NCBI GenBank assembly: GCA_025384855.1 | Contig: JALAHT010000001.1 | Coordinates: 1,183,064-1,247,063, forward strand | Source of the DNA: Luteirhabdus salina | Lineage (GTDB): Bacteria > Bacteroidota > Bacteroidia > Flavobacteriales > Flavobacteriaceae | DNA length: 64,000 bases | Direction of reading: 5' to 3' | Part shown: positions 16,780 through 25,489 of the stretch, one piece after another | Layout of the letters: the number at the start of each line of letters is the position of its first letter | Numbering within the stretch: position 1 is the first letter of the stretch | The notes under the pieces: model-generated | Database searches by the model: none | Seen by the model: only the letters and a program-made list of their open reading frames with translations | What the model was told of the DNA's origin: nothing | Translations under genes and position numbers: made by a program

Positions 16780-17784
16780 TTATGCGTTTTGCATAAATTC
16801 CTCGGCCTTTAGCACCATGTTCTTGCTTCCACAGATAAAGGGAACGCGCTGGTGTAGCTCGGTTGGTTGAATGTCTAATATTCTTTCAAATCCGTTACTA
16901 GCTTTTCCACCTGCCTGTTCGGCTAAAAAGGCCATCGGATTGCATTCGTATAACAAGCGCAACTTCCCATTCGGATCTTTTGCCGTGTTCGGATAGATAT
17001 AGATGCCTCCTTTAATCATATTTCGGTGAAAATCGGATACCAACGACCCGATATAGCGCGAAGTATAGGGACGATCGCCCTCTTCTTTTTGGCAATATTT
17101 GATATAATCTTTAATTCCCTGTGGGAAATGCACATAGTTTCCTTCATTCACCGAATAAATACGGCCGTCTTCTGGAAACTTCATGTTTGGATGCGAAAGG
17201 TAATAGGTTCCAATAGCAGGGTTTAAGGTGAAACCATTTACGCCATGGCCCGTGGTATACACAATCATGGTTGAGGTACCATACACGATATAACCCGCTG
17301 CTACTTGTTTGTTCCCTGGTTGAAGGAAATCGTCTATCGTTACTGGTGTTCCAGATGGGGTAACCCTCCTATAGATGGAAAATATGGTTCCTACGGAAAC
17401 ATTGACGTCGATATTGGAAGAACCATCCAAGGGGTCGATCAAAACGATATATTTATTATCGTTTTTTTCATTTCGACCTTTAATAGTGATAAAATCGTCT
17501 TCCTCTTCACTGGCGATACCACAAACAATTTCGCGATTGGTAAGTGTCTTGATGAAGGCTTCATTGGCATAGACATCCAATTTTTGCTGGTCTTCACCTT
17601 GGATGTTGGTTTCACCAGCAGCTCCTAGGATGTCGACCAAGCCTGCCTTGTTCACTTCATGATTTACGACCTTGGCGGCTAATCGGATGGAATTGATGAG
17701 TCGGGACAATTCTCCAGAGGAATATCTAAATTCCTCTTGATTTTCAATGATAAATTCGCCTAAGGTTTTGTTTGTGTTTGCCAT
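16780..17784 (-). CDS. fbp: Fructose-1,6-bisphosphatase, class 1
   Basis: A 334-residue gluconeogenic enzyme that hydrolyses fructose-1,6-bisphosphate to fructose-6-phosphate. Metal-binding motifs are ASEEEDDF and [19 protein letters not shown]. The sugar-phosphate region is [19 protein letters not shown] and [16 protein letters not shown]. The start at 17784 ([12 protein letters not shown]) is preferred to the longer frame because family similarity begins there. It is monocistronic and divergent from the GNAT/aspartate kinase genes, sharing a palindromic control region with them. Confidence 0.95.
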   Translation of the reverse strand: MANTNKTLGEFIIENQEEFRYSSGELSRLINSIRLAAKVVNHEVNKAGLVDILGAAGETNIQGEDQQKLDVYANEAFIKTLTNREIVCGIASEEEDDFITIKGRNEKNDNKYIVLIDPLDGSSNIDVNVSVGTIFSIYRRVTPSGTPVTIDDFLQPGNKQVAAGYIVYGTSTMIVYTTGHGVNGFTLNPAIGTYYLSHPNMKFPEDGRIYSVNEGNYVHFPQGIKDYIKYCQKEEGDRPYTSRYIGSLVSDFHRNMIKGGIYIYPNTAKDPNGKLRLLYECNPMAFLAEQAGGKASNGFERILDIQPTELHQRVPFICGSKNMVLKAEEFMQNA

Positions 17785-17813
17785 TTTTGTGGGTATCGAT
17801 GTATAATCGCCAC

Positions 17814-17830
17814 AAATATCGATATTTTTG
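17814..17830. promoter_or_regulatory. Palindrome overlapping a promoter between fbp and the GNAT gene
   Basis: AAATATCGATATTT (17814-17827) is a perfect 14-bp palindrome. It overlaps a plus-strand -7 box, TATTTTTG (17823-17830), which lies 31 bases before the GNAT start. A minus-strand near-match (GATATTTG) faces fbp. It is a candidate shared operator. Confidence 0.45.
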
Positions 17831-17861
17831 CACAAAGCATTTTTCATTTAAAACTAAAAAG

Positions 17862-18344
17862 ATGGAGTTTACGATTCGAAAAAGTACCGAAGAAGACATG
17901 CCTGCTGTCCTTCACCTCATTAAAGAACTTGCAGATTATGAAAAAGCCGAACATGAGGTAGAGATTTCCGTGGAAGAACTAGAAGAGGGTGGCTTCGGCG
18001 ACGAGCCTCTTTTCGATTGTTTTATTGCTGAAACCGAAAGCGGAGAAGTCGTGGGAATGGCCTTGGTCTATTTTCGATTTAGTACGTGGAAGGGTAAAAC
18101 ACTTCACTTAGAAGACTTGATGGTGAAAAAGGAGTATCGTGGAAAGGGCCTTGGAATTGCGTTATACAGTGAAGTCATTAAAGCAGGAGCAGAACACGGT
18201 GTGAAACGAGTAGAATGGATTGTACTCGATTGGAATAAAAATGCGATCAAATTCTACGAAAGCACCGGTGCAGCACTTCAGAAGCAGTGGTATACCGTAC
18301 AAATGGACGAAGATGGTATCCGCAAGTTTGTGGAGAACCTCTAA
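17862..18344 (+). CDS. GNAT family N-acetyltransferase
   Basis: A 160-residue acetyltransferase with the acetyl-CoA loop VKKEYRGKGLGIALYSEV and the C-terminal WNKNAIKFYESTGA strand-helix. The layout (LEDLMVKKEYRGKG) resembles spermidine/diamine acetyltransferases, but the acceptor is not certain. The start at 17862 is 31 bases downstream of a -7 box. The aspartate kinase gene starts 28 bases after its stop. Confidence 0.88.
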   Translation: MEFTIRKSTEEDMPAVLHLIKELADYEKAEHEVEISVEELEEGGFGDEPLFDCFIAETESGEVVGMALVYFRFSTWKGKTLHLEDLMVKKEYRGKGLGIALYSEVIKAGAEHGVKRVEWIVLDWNKNAIKFYESTGAALQKQWYTVQMDEDGIRKFVENL

Positions 18345-18372
18345 TTCATGAATTGCTAGATTATTTTTTCAG

Positions 18373-19629
18373 ATGAAAGTATTTAAGTTCGGAGGTGCTT
18401 CTACGAAGGATACTGCCGGTGTCCGTAATGTTGCAGCCGTTTTAAAAAGTTGTCAGGAGCCGGATTTGTTGGTAGTTATTTCCGCTATGGGGAAAATTAC
18501 CAATGCTTTGGAGGTAGTGGTGCGCGACCATTTTGATGAAAAAGCTGATAGCGAAGCTGCGATGGCTTCCGTGTATGAATATCATTTTTCTATATTGGAT
18601 CAACTTTTCGAAAATCGCTCGCATCCCATTTTTAAGGAGATAGCTACGATGTTCGACGATATGAAACGATTTCTTCGTACTACCAAGTCGAAAAACCATT
18701 CGTTTGTATACGATCAGGTAGTGTCTTATGGCGAATTGCTTTCCAGCACCATCGTTTCAACCTTTTTACGAGAAAATGATATTTCCAACACTTGGTTAGA
18801 TGTGCGCGATTGTATCGTTACCGACTCCGAATACAGGGACGCAAAGGTTGATTGGGACAAGACCCATACCAATATCGCTACCACTGTTTCACAAAAAGGA
18901 ATTACTATTACCCAAGGCTTTTTGGGTGCAGAACATAAGAACAGTTTTACCACTACGCTAGGCAGGGAGGGAAGTGATTACACTGCAGCGATCTTCGCCT
19001 ATTGTTTGGATGCCGATAGCGTTACCATATGGAAGGACGTGCCTGGAGTGTTGAATGCCGATCCGAGATACTTCGCTGAAACGCAGTTGTTGGAGCATAT
19101 TTCCTATAGGGAAGCCATTGAATTGGCTTTTTACGGAGCCTCTGTTATTCACCCCAAAACACTTCAGCCCTTACAGCGAAAGGAAATTCCGTTATATGTG
19201 CGATCTTTCGAGAATCCTACTGCAACCGGAACCTGTGTTGGAAAAGGCGTTACGCTGAGACCTAAAATTCCGTGTTATATTTTGAAGAAAAATCAAGTGT
19301 TGTTGTCGTTATCTTCATTGGATTTCAGCTTTATGATGGAAGACAATATCGGCGATGTCTTTAAATGGTTGCACCAATACCGAATGAAAGTGGAGCTTAT
19401 CCAAAACTCGGCCATCAGCTTTTCCGTATGTGTTGATAATAGATTTGATCGGTTGGAAGAATTGCTCACGAAACTCCGTTCTACCTTTGCGGTGAAATGG
19501 AACGAGGATGTTACCTTATACACTGTTCGTCACGCGAGTCCTACCGAAATTAAGGCGTTGATGAATGGAAAAGAAGTCTTGTTAAAGCAGGAAAGCCGCG
19601 AAACCGTCCAATTAATTGTTAAAGAATAG
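18373..19629 (+). CDS. Aspartate kinase
   Basis: A 418-residue monofunctional aspartokinase, the first step of lysine, threonine and methionine synthesis. The ATP/aspartate-binding start is KVFKFGGAS (usually FGGTS). TLGREGSDYTAAIFAY and WKDVPGVLNADPR are the catalytic-domain signatures. The C-terminal half (about residue 300 onward) is ACT-like and likely gives feedback control. It follows the GNAT gene closely and is probably co-transcribed. Confidence 0.9.
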   Translation: MKVFKFGGASTKDTAGVRNVAAVLKSCQEPDLLVVISAMGKITNALEVVVRDHFDEKADSEAAMASVYEYHFSILDQLFENRSHPIFKEIATMFDDMKRFLRTTKSKNHSFVYDQVVSYGELLSSTIVSTFLRENDISNTWLDVRDCIVTDSEYRDAKVDWDKTHTNIATTVSQKGITITQGFLGAEHKNSFTTTLGREGSDYTAAIFAYCLDADSVTIWKDVPGVLNADPRYFAETQLLEHISYREAIELAFYGASVIHPKTLQPLQRKEIPLYVRSFENPTATGTCVGKGVTLRPKIPCYILKKNQVLLSLSSLDFSFMMEDNIGDVFKWLHQYRMKVELIQNSAISFSVCVDNRFDRLEELLTKLRSTFAVKWNEDVTLYTVRHASPTEIKALMNGKEVLLKQESRETVQLIVKE

Positions 19630-19642
19630 TCGTTTGTTTCCC

Positions 19643-19650
19643 TATATTTG
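19643..19650 (+). promoter_or_regulatory. -7 promoter box of olsF
   Basis: TATATTTG fits TAnnTTTG and lies 41 bases before the olsF start at 19692, just after the aspartate kinase stop. I see no convincing -33 TTG at the right distance. Confidence 0.45.
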
Positions 19651-19691
19651 TGAAGACGCCACGTTCAACAAACCAATAATCCAACCAATAC

Positions 19692-21506
19692 ATGGGACTC
19701 GTTAATGCTAAAGAAGTTGCCAAGGCCATTAAGGTCGACAAATTCGGTTTTCTGGGTACTTCTTTAGGATGGACACTCATGAAAGTTCTCAATATTTCAA
19801 CTTTAAATGAAATTTACGATCGAAATAAGCATTTGGAGAAACTTCCCTTTATCAATGCTTTGTTGGAAGAGTTTGAAATCAAGTTTGAGATTCCAGAAGA
19901 GGACTTAAGGCGAATTCCCAAAACAGGTCCTTTTATTACCATAAGCAACCATCCGCTAGGAGGGATCGATGGTATTTTATTGTTGAAGTTGTTACTTGAA
20001 AAGCGACCCGATTTTAAGATTATTGCAAATTTCCTGTTACACCGAATCGAACCGTTAAAGCCGTACGTAATGCCGGTGAATCCTTTTGAGGACAGAAAGG
20101 ATGCCAAAAGTAGCATTATGGGATTCAAACAGGCATTGGCGCATTTAGGAGAAGGCAAACCATTAGGGATTTTTCCAGCGGGTGAAGTTTCAACCTATCG
20201 CGATGGCAAATTGGTGGTGGACAGGCCATGGGAACCGGCTGCCATGAAGTTGGTGAAGAAGGCCGAGGTGCCTGTTGTTCCTATATATTTTCATGCAAAA
20301 AATAGCAAATTGTTCTATCGCCTGGCAAAGTTGAGCGATGTGCTTCGCACGGCGAAGTTACCTTCAGAATTATTGACGCAAAAAGAGCGGGTTATAAAAG
20401 TAAGAATTGGAAATCCGATTACGGTAGCCGACCAGAAAGAACATGAATCCTTAGACGATTTCACCAATATTCTACGTAGAAAAACGTATGTTCTAGCGAA
20501 TCCATTTGAAAAGAAAAAACTTATTGATACGCTACCCAAATCACTGAAAATCCCAAAAGCACCAAAGAAAATCGCTGGAGCGGTTCCAGTGGAAGCTATG
20601 GAGGATGAGGTGGAAGCCCTTCGAGAAAACGAGAAACGGCTTTTGATCAGTAAAAACTATGAAGTGTTCTTGGCACATCCGGAGAACATTCCAAATATCC
20701 TTCAGGAAATTGGTCGTCTTCGCGAAATTACCTTTCGGGAAGTGGGCGAAGGTACGAACGAGTCGGTCGATTTGGATAAGTTCGACACCTATTACCGCCA
20801 TATGTTTTTGTGGGACAATGAAGCAAATAAAATTGCCGGCGCTTATCGTATGGGTCTTGGAAAGGAAATTTTTGAACGCTTTGGCATCGATGGATTTTAC
20901 CTTCAGGATTTGTTTCGCTTCGAACCGGAATTATACCCCATGATGAGCAAGAGTATCGAAATGGGCCGTGCTTTTATTATTGCGGAATATCAACAACGTC
21001 CGATGCCATTATTTCTTCTTTGGAAAGGAATCGTACATACCACATTGCGATATCCAGAACACCGTTATTTGATTGGTGGTGTAAGTATCAGCAACAAATT
21101 CTCTGATTTCAGTAAGAGTTTGATGATTGAATTCATGAAATCGAATTACTACGATCCCTATGTTGCCCAATACATCAATCCGAAAAAGGAATATAAGGTA
21201 AAGTTGAAGGATGCAGATAAGGACTTCATTTTCGATGAAACCGAAGCAGACCTAAATAAATTTGATAAGCTAATCGATGAGGTGGAACCCGGATCGCTTC
21301 GCCTTCCCGTACTCATCAAAAAGTACATAAAGCAAAATGCGAAAGTGGTTGCTTTCAATGTAGATCCTCTTTTCAACAATGCTGTAGATGGCTTGATGTA
21401 TATACGCATCGCCGACTTGCCTGAAAGTACCGTTAAACCCGTAATGGAGGAATTTCAGGCAGAGCTTGAAAAGAAATACGCCAATGGCGGTAAGGAAGAG
21501 GAGTAG
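19692..21506 (+). CDS. olsF: OlsF-like bifunctional acyltransferase (ornithine lipid synthesis)
   Basis: A 604-residue fusion. The N-terminal half is a PlsC-type O-acyltransferase with ISNHPLGGIDG (His87...Asp93; spacing H-X5-D, as in hemolysin-like members, rather than H-X4-D) and FPAGEVST. After a Lys/Pro-rich linker near residue 290, the C-terminal half is a GNAT/OlsB-type N-acyltransferase (REITFREVGEG, KIAGAYRMGLGKE, ISNKFSDFSKS). Bifunctional OlsF enzymes of this architecture make ornithine lipids in Flavobacterium and Serratia; the amino acid acceptor here could also be another residue. The stop abuts the convergent DUF1206 stop exactly. Confidence 0.82.
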   Translation: MGLVNAKEVAKAIKVDKFGFLGTSLGWTLMKVLNISTLNEIYDRNKHLEKLPFINALLEEFEIKFEIPEEDLRRIPKTGPFITISNHPLGGIDGILLLKLLLEKRPDFKIIANFLLHRIEPLKPYVMPVNPFEDRKDAKSSIMGFKQALAHLGEGKPLGIFPAGEVSTYRDGKLVVDRPWEPAAMKLVKKAEVPVVPIYFHAKNSKLFYRLAKLSDVLRTAKLPSELLTQKERVIKVRIGNPITVADQKEHESLDDFTNILRRKTYVLANPFEKKKLIDTLPKSLKIPKAPKKIAGAVPVEAMEDEVEALRENEKRLLISKNYEVFLAHPENIPNILQEIGRLREITFREVGEGTNESVDLDKFDTYYRHMFLWDNEANKIAGAYRMGLGKEIFERFGIDGFYLQDLFRFEPELYPMMSKSIEMGRAFIIAEYQQRPMPLFLLWKGIVHTTLRYPEHRYLIGGVSISNKFSDFSKSLMIEFMKSNYYDPYVAQYINPKKEYKVKLKDADKDFIFDETEADLNKFDKLIDEVEPGSLRLPVLIKKYIKQNAKVVAFNVDPLFNNAVDGLMYIRIADLPESTVKPVMEEFQAELEKKYANGGKEEE

Positions 21507-22283
21507 TTATGATACTGCCAAACTGCTATATTTCGCTTTTACAATCATAAAGACACCATAGGCAACAAGACCTGCTGCGATAATTCCCATTACGACTGTT
21601 CCGAATTCATTTTGAAGAAAGCTGAAAGCATCGGTTTTACTCACTTTTTCTGCGCCACCGCTAAATGCCGTTCGGAACATCAAAAAGGCCATAATACCCG
21701 CTATAATTCCACGTGATGTTAGTCCGACCTTACCTGATTTAATAATTAGTGAATGCGCTTCCTGCGGAATATCGGCTTCGTCTACTTCCTCTCGGAATTT
21801 GCCAGAATAGGCTTGATAAATTTCGTAAATCGCTTTTCCGAGTAATATTAATCCTATAACTATCGCAATTGTAACGGCATAGTCAGAATTTAAGGCTTTT
21901 GATAGCATACTATTATTTCCCGATGAAGAACTGCCGCCCGTTCCCCTTGAAATTGCAGAATATGCAAGTGCACCGTAAAACAATCCACTACCAAAATAAC
22001 TTACTCTTTTTACCATACCCTTGGTATCGGTTCCTACTCCTTTTGGATCGGCAAAGGCTTGATACCAACGCCAAAAAAGGTAACCCAATAGGCCTAAGCC
22101 TGTTAGAACCAACAAAATTTTTCCAAAATCTTGTTGCGCGATAAAATCTAGTGCGGTATCGCTTCCAGCTTTTTGTCCGCCGCCTCCAAAAGCAGCAAAG
22201 GCTGTTAATCCACCGATGATGAAATAAACAATTCCTTTGGTAGCCAATCCAAAGCGTGCAAAATTCTTTTTCTTAGAGCTCAT
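21507..22283 (-). CDS. DUF1206 membrane protein
   Basis: A 258-residue membrane protein made of three repeats, each with two hydrophobic helices: FGLATKGIVYFIIGG, VKRVSYFGSGLFYGALAY and GLTSRGIIAGIMAFLMFR are the equivalent repeat starts. This threefold two-helix layout defines DUF1206, of unknown function. A 107-base gap separates it from the upstream flavodoxin-like gene. There is no intergenic space to olsF. Confidence 0.88.
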   Translation of the reverse strand: MSSKKKNFARFGLATKGIVYFIIGGLTAFAAFGGGGQKAGSDTALDFIAQQDFGKILLVLTGLGLLGYLFWRWYQAFADPKGVGTDTKGMVKRVSYFGSGLFYGALAYSAISRGTGGSSSSGNNSMLSKALNSDYAVTIAIVIGLILLGKAIYEIYQAYSGKFREEVDEADIPQEAHSLIIKSGKVGLTSRGIIAGIMAFLMFRTAFSGGAEKVSKTDAFSFLQNEFGTVVMGIIAAGLVAYGVFMIVKAKYSSLAVS

Positions 22284-22390
22284 ATCATAGTTTCTTTATT
22301 AGTTGACTGATAAGATAGTAAGAGACACTATGAATTAAAGCCAAAGAATTTATAAATACAGCGGGTAAAATCTTAAGAGACCGCTAAAAA

Positions 22391-23098
22391 TCAGCGATAT
22401 TCGGGATTTTCAAAATTCCAACGCGTGCCATCGTCCCATGCCGAACGTGAATTACCATACGAAGGGTAATAGTTATTTTCCTTTAAAAGCTTCGCTAAAT
22501 GAAGCAGATTATAGGTCATAAAAGTGGTATTCCGATTGGTAAACGCATTGTTTTTAGCACCGCTTTCTTCATCTAAATAGCTCGGACCAGGTCCAATCTC
22601 GCCAATCCAGCCACAATCGGCCTGAGGTGGAATACTGTATCCTACATGCTGTAGCGCATATAAGATCCCCATGGAGCAATGCTTTACGCCATCTTCATTA
22701 CCCGTTACAATACAGCCACCGACTTTGCCATAAAAAATATACTGTCCTTTTTCGTTTTGCATTCCGCTCATAGCATAAAGACGCTCGATAAGTTTGGTTG
22801 CTTCGGAAGAGCGTTCACCTAACCAAATGGGGGTTCCGATGATTAAAATATCTGCTGCCTGTACTTTTTTCCAAATCGTTGGCCATTCATCCTTGTCGAT
22901 ACCATGCTCGGTCATATCAGGATAGACGCCTGGAGCTATGATATGATCGACCAAGCGAATTACATCATATTCGACATGTTCATTTTCGAGTATGGTTGCG
23001 GATACATCGATTAACCCGCGAGTGTGACTTTGTCTTGGTGATTTCTTTAACGTACAATTTATGTAGAGGGCTTTTAACTTGGAAAAATCTGGTTTCAT
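22391..23098 (-). CDS. Flavodoxin family protein / NAD(P)H-dependent FMN reductase-like
   Basis: A 235-residue protein with a flavodoxin-like fold: ALYINCTLKKSPRQSHT is the FMN phosphate-binding start and ILIIGTPIWLGERSS the second FMN loop, with GGCIVTGNEDGVKH following. Members reduce quinones, nitro compounds or protein partners; no substrate is visible. Its ATG is only 3 bases beyond the base of a perfect 17-bp hairpin, which should affect how it is expressed. Confidence 0.85.
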   Translation of the reverse strand: MKPDFSKLKALYINCTLKKSPRQSHTRGLIDVSATILENEHVEYDVIRLVDHIIAPGVYPDMTEHGIDKDEWPTIWKKVQAADILIIGTPIWLGERSSEATKLIERLYAMSGMQNEKGQYIFYGKVGGCIVTGNEDGVKHCSMGILYALQHVGYSIPPQADCGWIGEIGPGPSYLDEESGAKNNAFTNRNTTFMTYNLLHLAKLLKENNYYPSYGNSRSAWDDGTRWNFENPEYR

Positions 23099-23101
23099 AA
23101 A

Positions 23102-23141
23102 AATAGCTTTCTATAAAAATACCATTTTATAGAAAGCTATT
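23102..23141 (-). terminator. Perfect 17-bp hairpin abutting the flavodoxin start codon
   Basis: AATAGCTTTCTATAAAA (23102-23118) is exactly complementary to 23125-23141, loop of 6. On the minus strand it follows the TM2 gene, and the hairpin plus a five-T run leads straight into the ATG at 23098. It can terminate TM2 transcripts or hide the ribosome site of the next gene. Confidence 0.7.
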
Positions 23142-23166
23142 CGTAACGAAATGCACCAATACCTAC

Positions 23167-23565
23167 TTAAAACCAAGGTTTTTGACCAACCTGATAGGTT
23201 TGGTAGAATTCTTTATCGCTTTTGGTAAGGTAGATGATTCCTTCAATAAGACCGATAATTCCGGTAGCCATATAAAGGAAAACGCCTACAAAAAAACAGG
23301 AGGTTACAATACCGATTAGCGTAACAACCAATAAGATGATGCCTTCCTTATTATAGCCCAAGATAAATTTGTGAACGCCAAGAGCTCCTAATACAATTGC
23401 CAAGATTCCAGCCAATATTTTCTTATTCTCACCACCATGGGTGGCTTGATTCCAGCCTTCCTTGAATTCGTTGGCAGTACTTTTGGCTTCTTTTTCAAAC
23501 GAATCGGACGTGTCGTCCATTCGTTTTTTAGTGCTATCGTAGCCTTCGTTTGTATTGTCTTGCAT
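23167..23565 (-). CDS. TM2 domain-containing membrane protein
   Basis: A 132-residue protein. The first 45 residues are charged and hydrophilic. After them comes the TM2 domain, two helices with ILAIVLGALGVHKFILGYN and a GIIGLIEGIIYL second helix. The GxxGxHxFYLG-type motif is reduced to GALGVHKFILG. The TM2 family has no settled function. It may be the last gene of the DUF4199-DUF1801-VOC run (61-base gap). Confidence 0.88.
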   Translation of the reverse strand: MQDNTNEGYDSTKKRMDDTSDSFEKEAKSTANEFKEGWNQATHGGENKKILAGILAIVLGALGVHKFILGYNKEGIILLVVTLIGIVTSCFFVGVFLYMATGIIGLIEGIIYLTKSDKEFYQTYQVGQKPWF

Positions 23566-23626
23566 TGGATTGGTTTTTGGTTAGACGACTAAGATAAAAC
23601 AAATCTTAAAACCAAAACATCTCAGT

Positions 23627-24013
23627 TTACAGAAAAGCGCTGTCTACAGGTTCCCAAAGTTCGATTTTGTTGCCTTCAGGGTCAAGAATCCAACCGAATT
23701 TTCCATATTCATATTCTTCCATTTCACCAACAACGGTAACTCCTTCGTCTTTCAACACCGCTAGTAATTCCTTTAAATTTTCTACCCGGAAATTCATCAT
23801 AAATTGCTTATCACTGGGTTGAAAGTATTTCGTATCCTTCGGAAATGGACTCCATTGTGTACTACATTTGTTGCCTTCTTCATCATTCCACCAAAAGGTG
23901 CATCCGTAGTCATCGGTATCAAGTCCCAAATGGTCATGGTACCAATTCTTGATTTTCTTTGGGTCTTTAGTTTTAAAGAAAAAGCCGCCTAGGCCGGTTA
24001 CTCGTTTTTTCAT
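23627..24013 (-). CDS. VOC (glyoxalase/bleomycin resistance) family protein
   Basis: A 128-residue vicinal-oxygen-chelate protein. It opens with GGFFFKTKDPKKIKNWYHD and closes with GWILDPEGNKIELWEP, whose Glu is a usual metal ligand. This is a single-domain, probably dimeric, member of unknown substrate. The start overlaps the DUF1801 stop by 4 bases (ATGA), so they are coupled. Confidence 0.9.
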   Translation of the reverse strand: MKKRVTGLGGFFFKTKDPKKIKNWYHDHLGLDTDDYGCTFWWNDEEGNKCSTQWSPFPKDTKYFQPSDKQFMMNFRVENLKELLAVLKDEGVTVVGEMEEYEYGKFGWILDPEGNKIELWEPVDSAFL

Positions 24014-24468
24014 TTTTTCTTGATGTTTTTTTCATATAAATCAATCCATTCCTGGGAAGTCACTTTCTGGCAGAGTTCCGCAATAAGATCATACGGAATG
24101 TCATCCATTCGTTTAAATCGGACACAGCTTTTTCCCATGTCCAATTTATAGTTACAATGTTTTGGATATTCCGCAACAAACCAGTCATGAAGTTCTTTGT
24201 TCGCATAAATACCGCTATGGTACAATGCCACAAAATTTTTCTGTGAAGCTATATTAATAAAAGGTAACGGATCGTTTGGATTACAGTGATATCCGTCTGG
24301 GTACCGTGAATGTGGAACGTAAAAGCCAATCATTTTATATTGAATGCCTTCCTCAAAACCTTCCGGAAGGTTATCCGCAACAGTTTTTCTTAGCTTTTGA
24401 ACCGCTTCTGTTCGTTCTTTGGGAATCTGGTCTAGATATTCCTGTACTGTTTCTACGTCGTATTGCAT
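24010..24468 (-). CDS. DUF1801 (YdhG-like) domain protein
   Basis: A 152-residue protein with the DUF1801 core: LRKTVADNLPEGFEEGIQYK, then FINIASQKNFVALYHSGIY and DMGKSCVRFKRMDD. The fold is related to iron/frataxin-like YdhG proteins; the function is unknown. Start and stop are tightly packed between DUF4199 (1-base gap) and VOC (4-base overlap). Confidence 0.86.
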   Translation of the reverse strand: MQYDVETVQEYLDQIPKERTEAVQKLRKTVADNLPEGFEEGIQYKMIGFYVPHSRYPDGYHCNPNDPLPFINIASQKNFVALYHSGIYANKELHDWFVAEYPKHCNYKLDMGKSCVRFKRMDDIPYDLIAELCQKVTSQEWIDLYEKNIKKK

Positions 24469-24469
24469 G

Positions 24470-24982
24470 TTAGTGTTCTTTTTTCTGAAGGATTACTGCT
24501 GAAAGCAATGATATAATAGTGCCAATTAGAACAACGGTAATAAACATTAGTGCTGCCATAAAGCCAGAACCACCATATACTTTCATCTGTTGTTGAAGCA
24601 CTGTTTTTTGCTTTTCAAACTCTTCTGCTGAAAGGTCTGCCTTCATATCGGCAAGCATGGCGGTTTCATATTCTACCATAAAATCGGGATTGATGGCGGT
24701 TGTATAAATATAGTCGATGATTCCAAACCCAATACCTGCAAATATGGAAATCAGGATTCCGATTGAAAAGGCTTTCCAAAAGGAAACGGCACCGCCATTT
24801 ATTTCGTCACGATAATGTTTTATTCCGAAATAGACAAAAACCAAGGAAACCGTCATCGTAACATACCCGAGAATTTCTTGAGTACTATACGATAAATCGT
24901 CGCCTAAGGTGAGGGCTAATAAAAAAAGAATCGCTGCAAGTATCAGCGAGTATACCCCATATCTTACCACTGTATGTCTCAT
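24470..24982 (-). CDS. DUF4199 membrane protein
   Basis: A 170-residue protein with four hydrophobic helices. A cytoplasmic start (MRHTVVRYG) and the YRDEINGGAVSFWKAFSIG loop between helices 2 and 3 are characteristic of DUF4199, a Bacteroidota family of unknown function. It heads an operon with DUF1801, VOC and perhaps TM2. A -7 box (TACTTTTG) ends 23 bases before the ATG, and two direct repeats lie upstream of it. Confidence 0.85.
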   Translation of the reverse strand: MRHTVVRYGVYSLILAAILFLLALTLGDDLSYSTQEILGYVTMTVSLVFVYFGIKHYRDEINGGAVSFWKAFSIGILISIFAGIGFGIIDYIYTTAINPDFMVEYETAMLADMKADLSAEEFEKQKTVLQQQMKVYGGSGFMAALMFITVVLIGTIISLLSAVILQKKEH

Positions 24983-25005
24983 AGTCTTTATCGATTTGTT
25001 TTAAA

Positions 25006-25070
25006 CAAAAGTAGGGGAATACCCTGGTTTTCCTATCATACGAAAGTACCAAACCGCATCATACGAAGGT
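25006..25070 (-). promoter_or_regulatory. DUF4199 promoter with two 13-bp direct repeats
   Basis: Minus strand: a -7 box TACTTTTG (25006-25013). Plus strand: ATCATACGAAAGT (25035-25047) and ATCATACGAAGGT (25058-25070), 12 of 13 bases identical, spaced 23 bases start to start. Taking the start site about 7 bases after the box (near 24999), the repeats centre near -42 and -65, the classical places for an activator. The gene immediately upstream encodes a LuxR-type regulator. Confidence 0.55.
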
Positions 25071-25075
25071 GGGAA

Positions 25076-25489
25076 TTACAAAATATGCAATTGTTTTGCT
25101 TTTTGAAGGGCTTGCGTTCTTCGTTTTACACTTAACTTAGAATAGAGGTTGGAAAGATGTGTCTTGACCGTACTTTCAGAAATAAACAGCGTTTCGCCAA
25201 TTTCCTTATTCGAGAGTCCTTCTGAAAGTTTTACTAAAATTTCATGCTCGCGGTCGGTAATGCCCAACTCGTTAATCTTATCCGAATCAATAGGGGCAGG
25301 TTTAGGTTGAAGCAATCGCTCTTTTCTTCTATATTGAAGCAGAAAGCCTACTATCAAGAAAACGATGGCCGTGATTGCAATGAAGACTTCAGAAGATAAA
25401 TCGCCTGCCATTATAGAATAGGAACTAAGCTGAAATAGACTTAGCAGAGCTACGATAAGGATGCCGAAGACGAAAATTGTCTTTTTCAT
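25076..25489 (-). CDS. Membrane-anchored LuxR-type transcriptional regulator
   Basis: A 137-residue protein. Residues 4-27 and 35-53 form two hydrophobic segments. A basic stretch (QYRRKERLLQP) follows, then a LuxR HTH from about residue 75: LGITDREHEILVKLSEGLSN, KEIGETLFISESTVKTHLSN. There is no receiver or ligand domain, so the membrane hairpin may be the sensor or anchor. The start at 25489 overlaps the dehydrogenase stop by 4 bases (ATGA). Direct repeats right after its stop suggest control of the DUF4199 operon. Confidence 0.85.
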   Translation of the reverse strand: MKKTIFVFGILIVALLSLFQLSSYSIMAGDLSSEVFIAITAIVFLIVGFLLQYRRKERLLQPKPAPIDSDKINELGITDREHEILVKLSEGLSNKEIGETLFISESTVKTHLSNLYSKLSVKRRTQALQKAKQLHIL

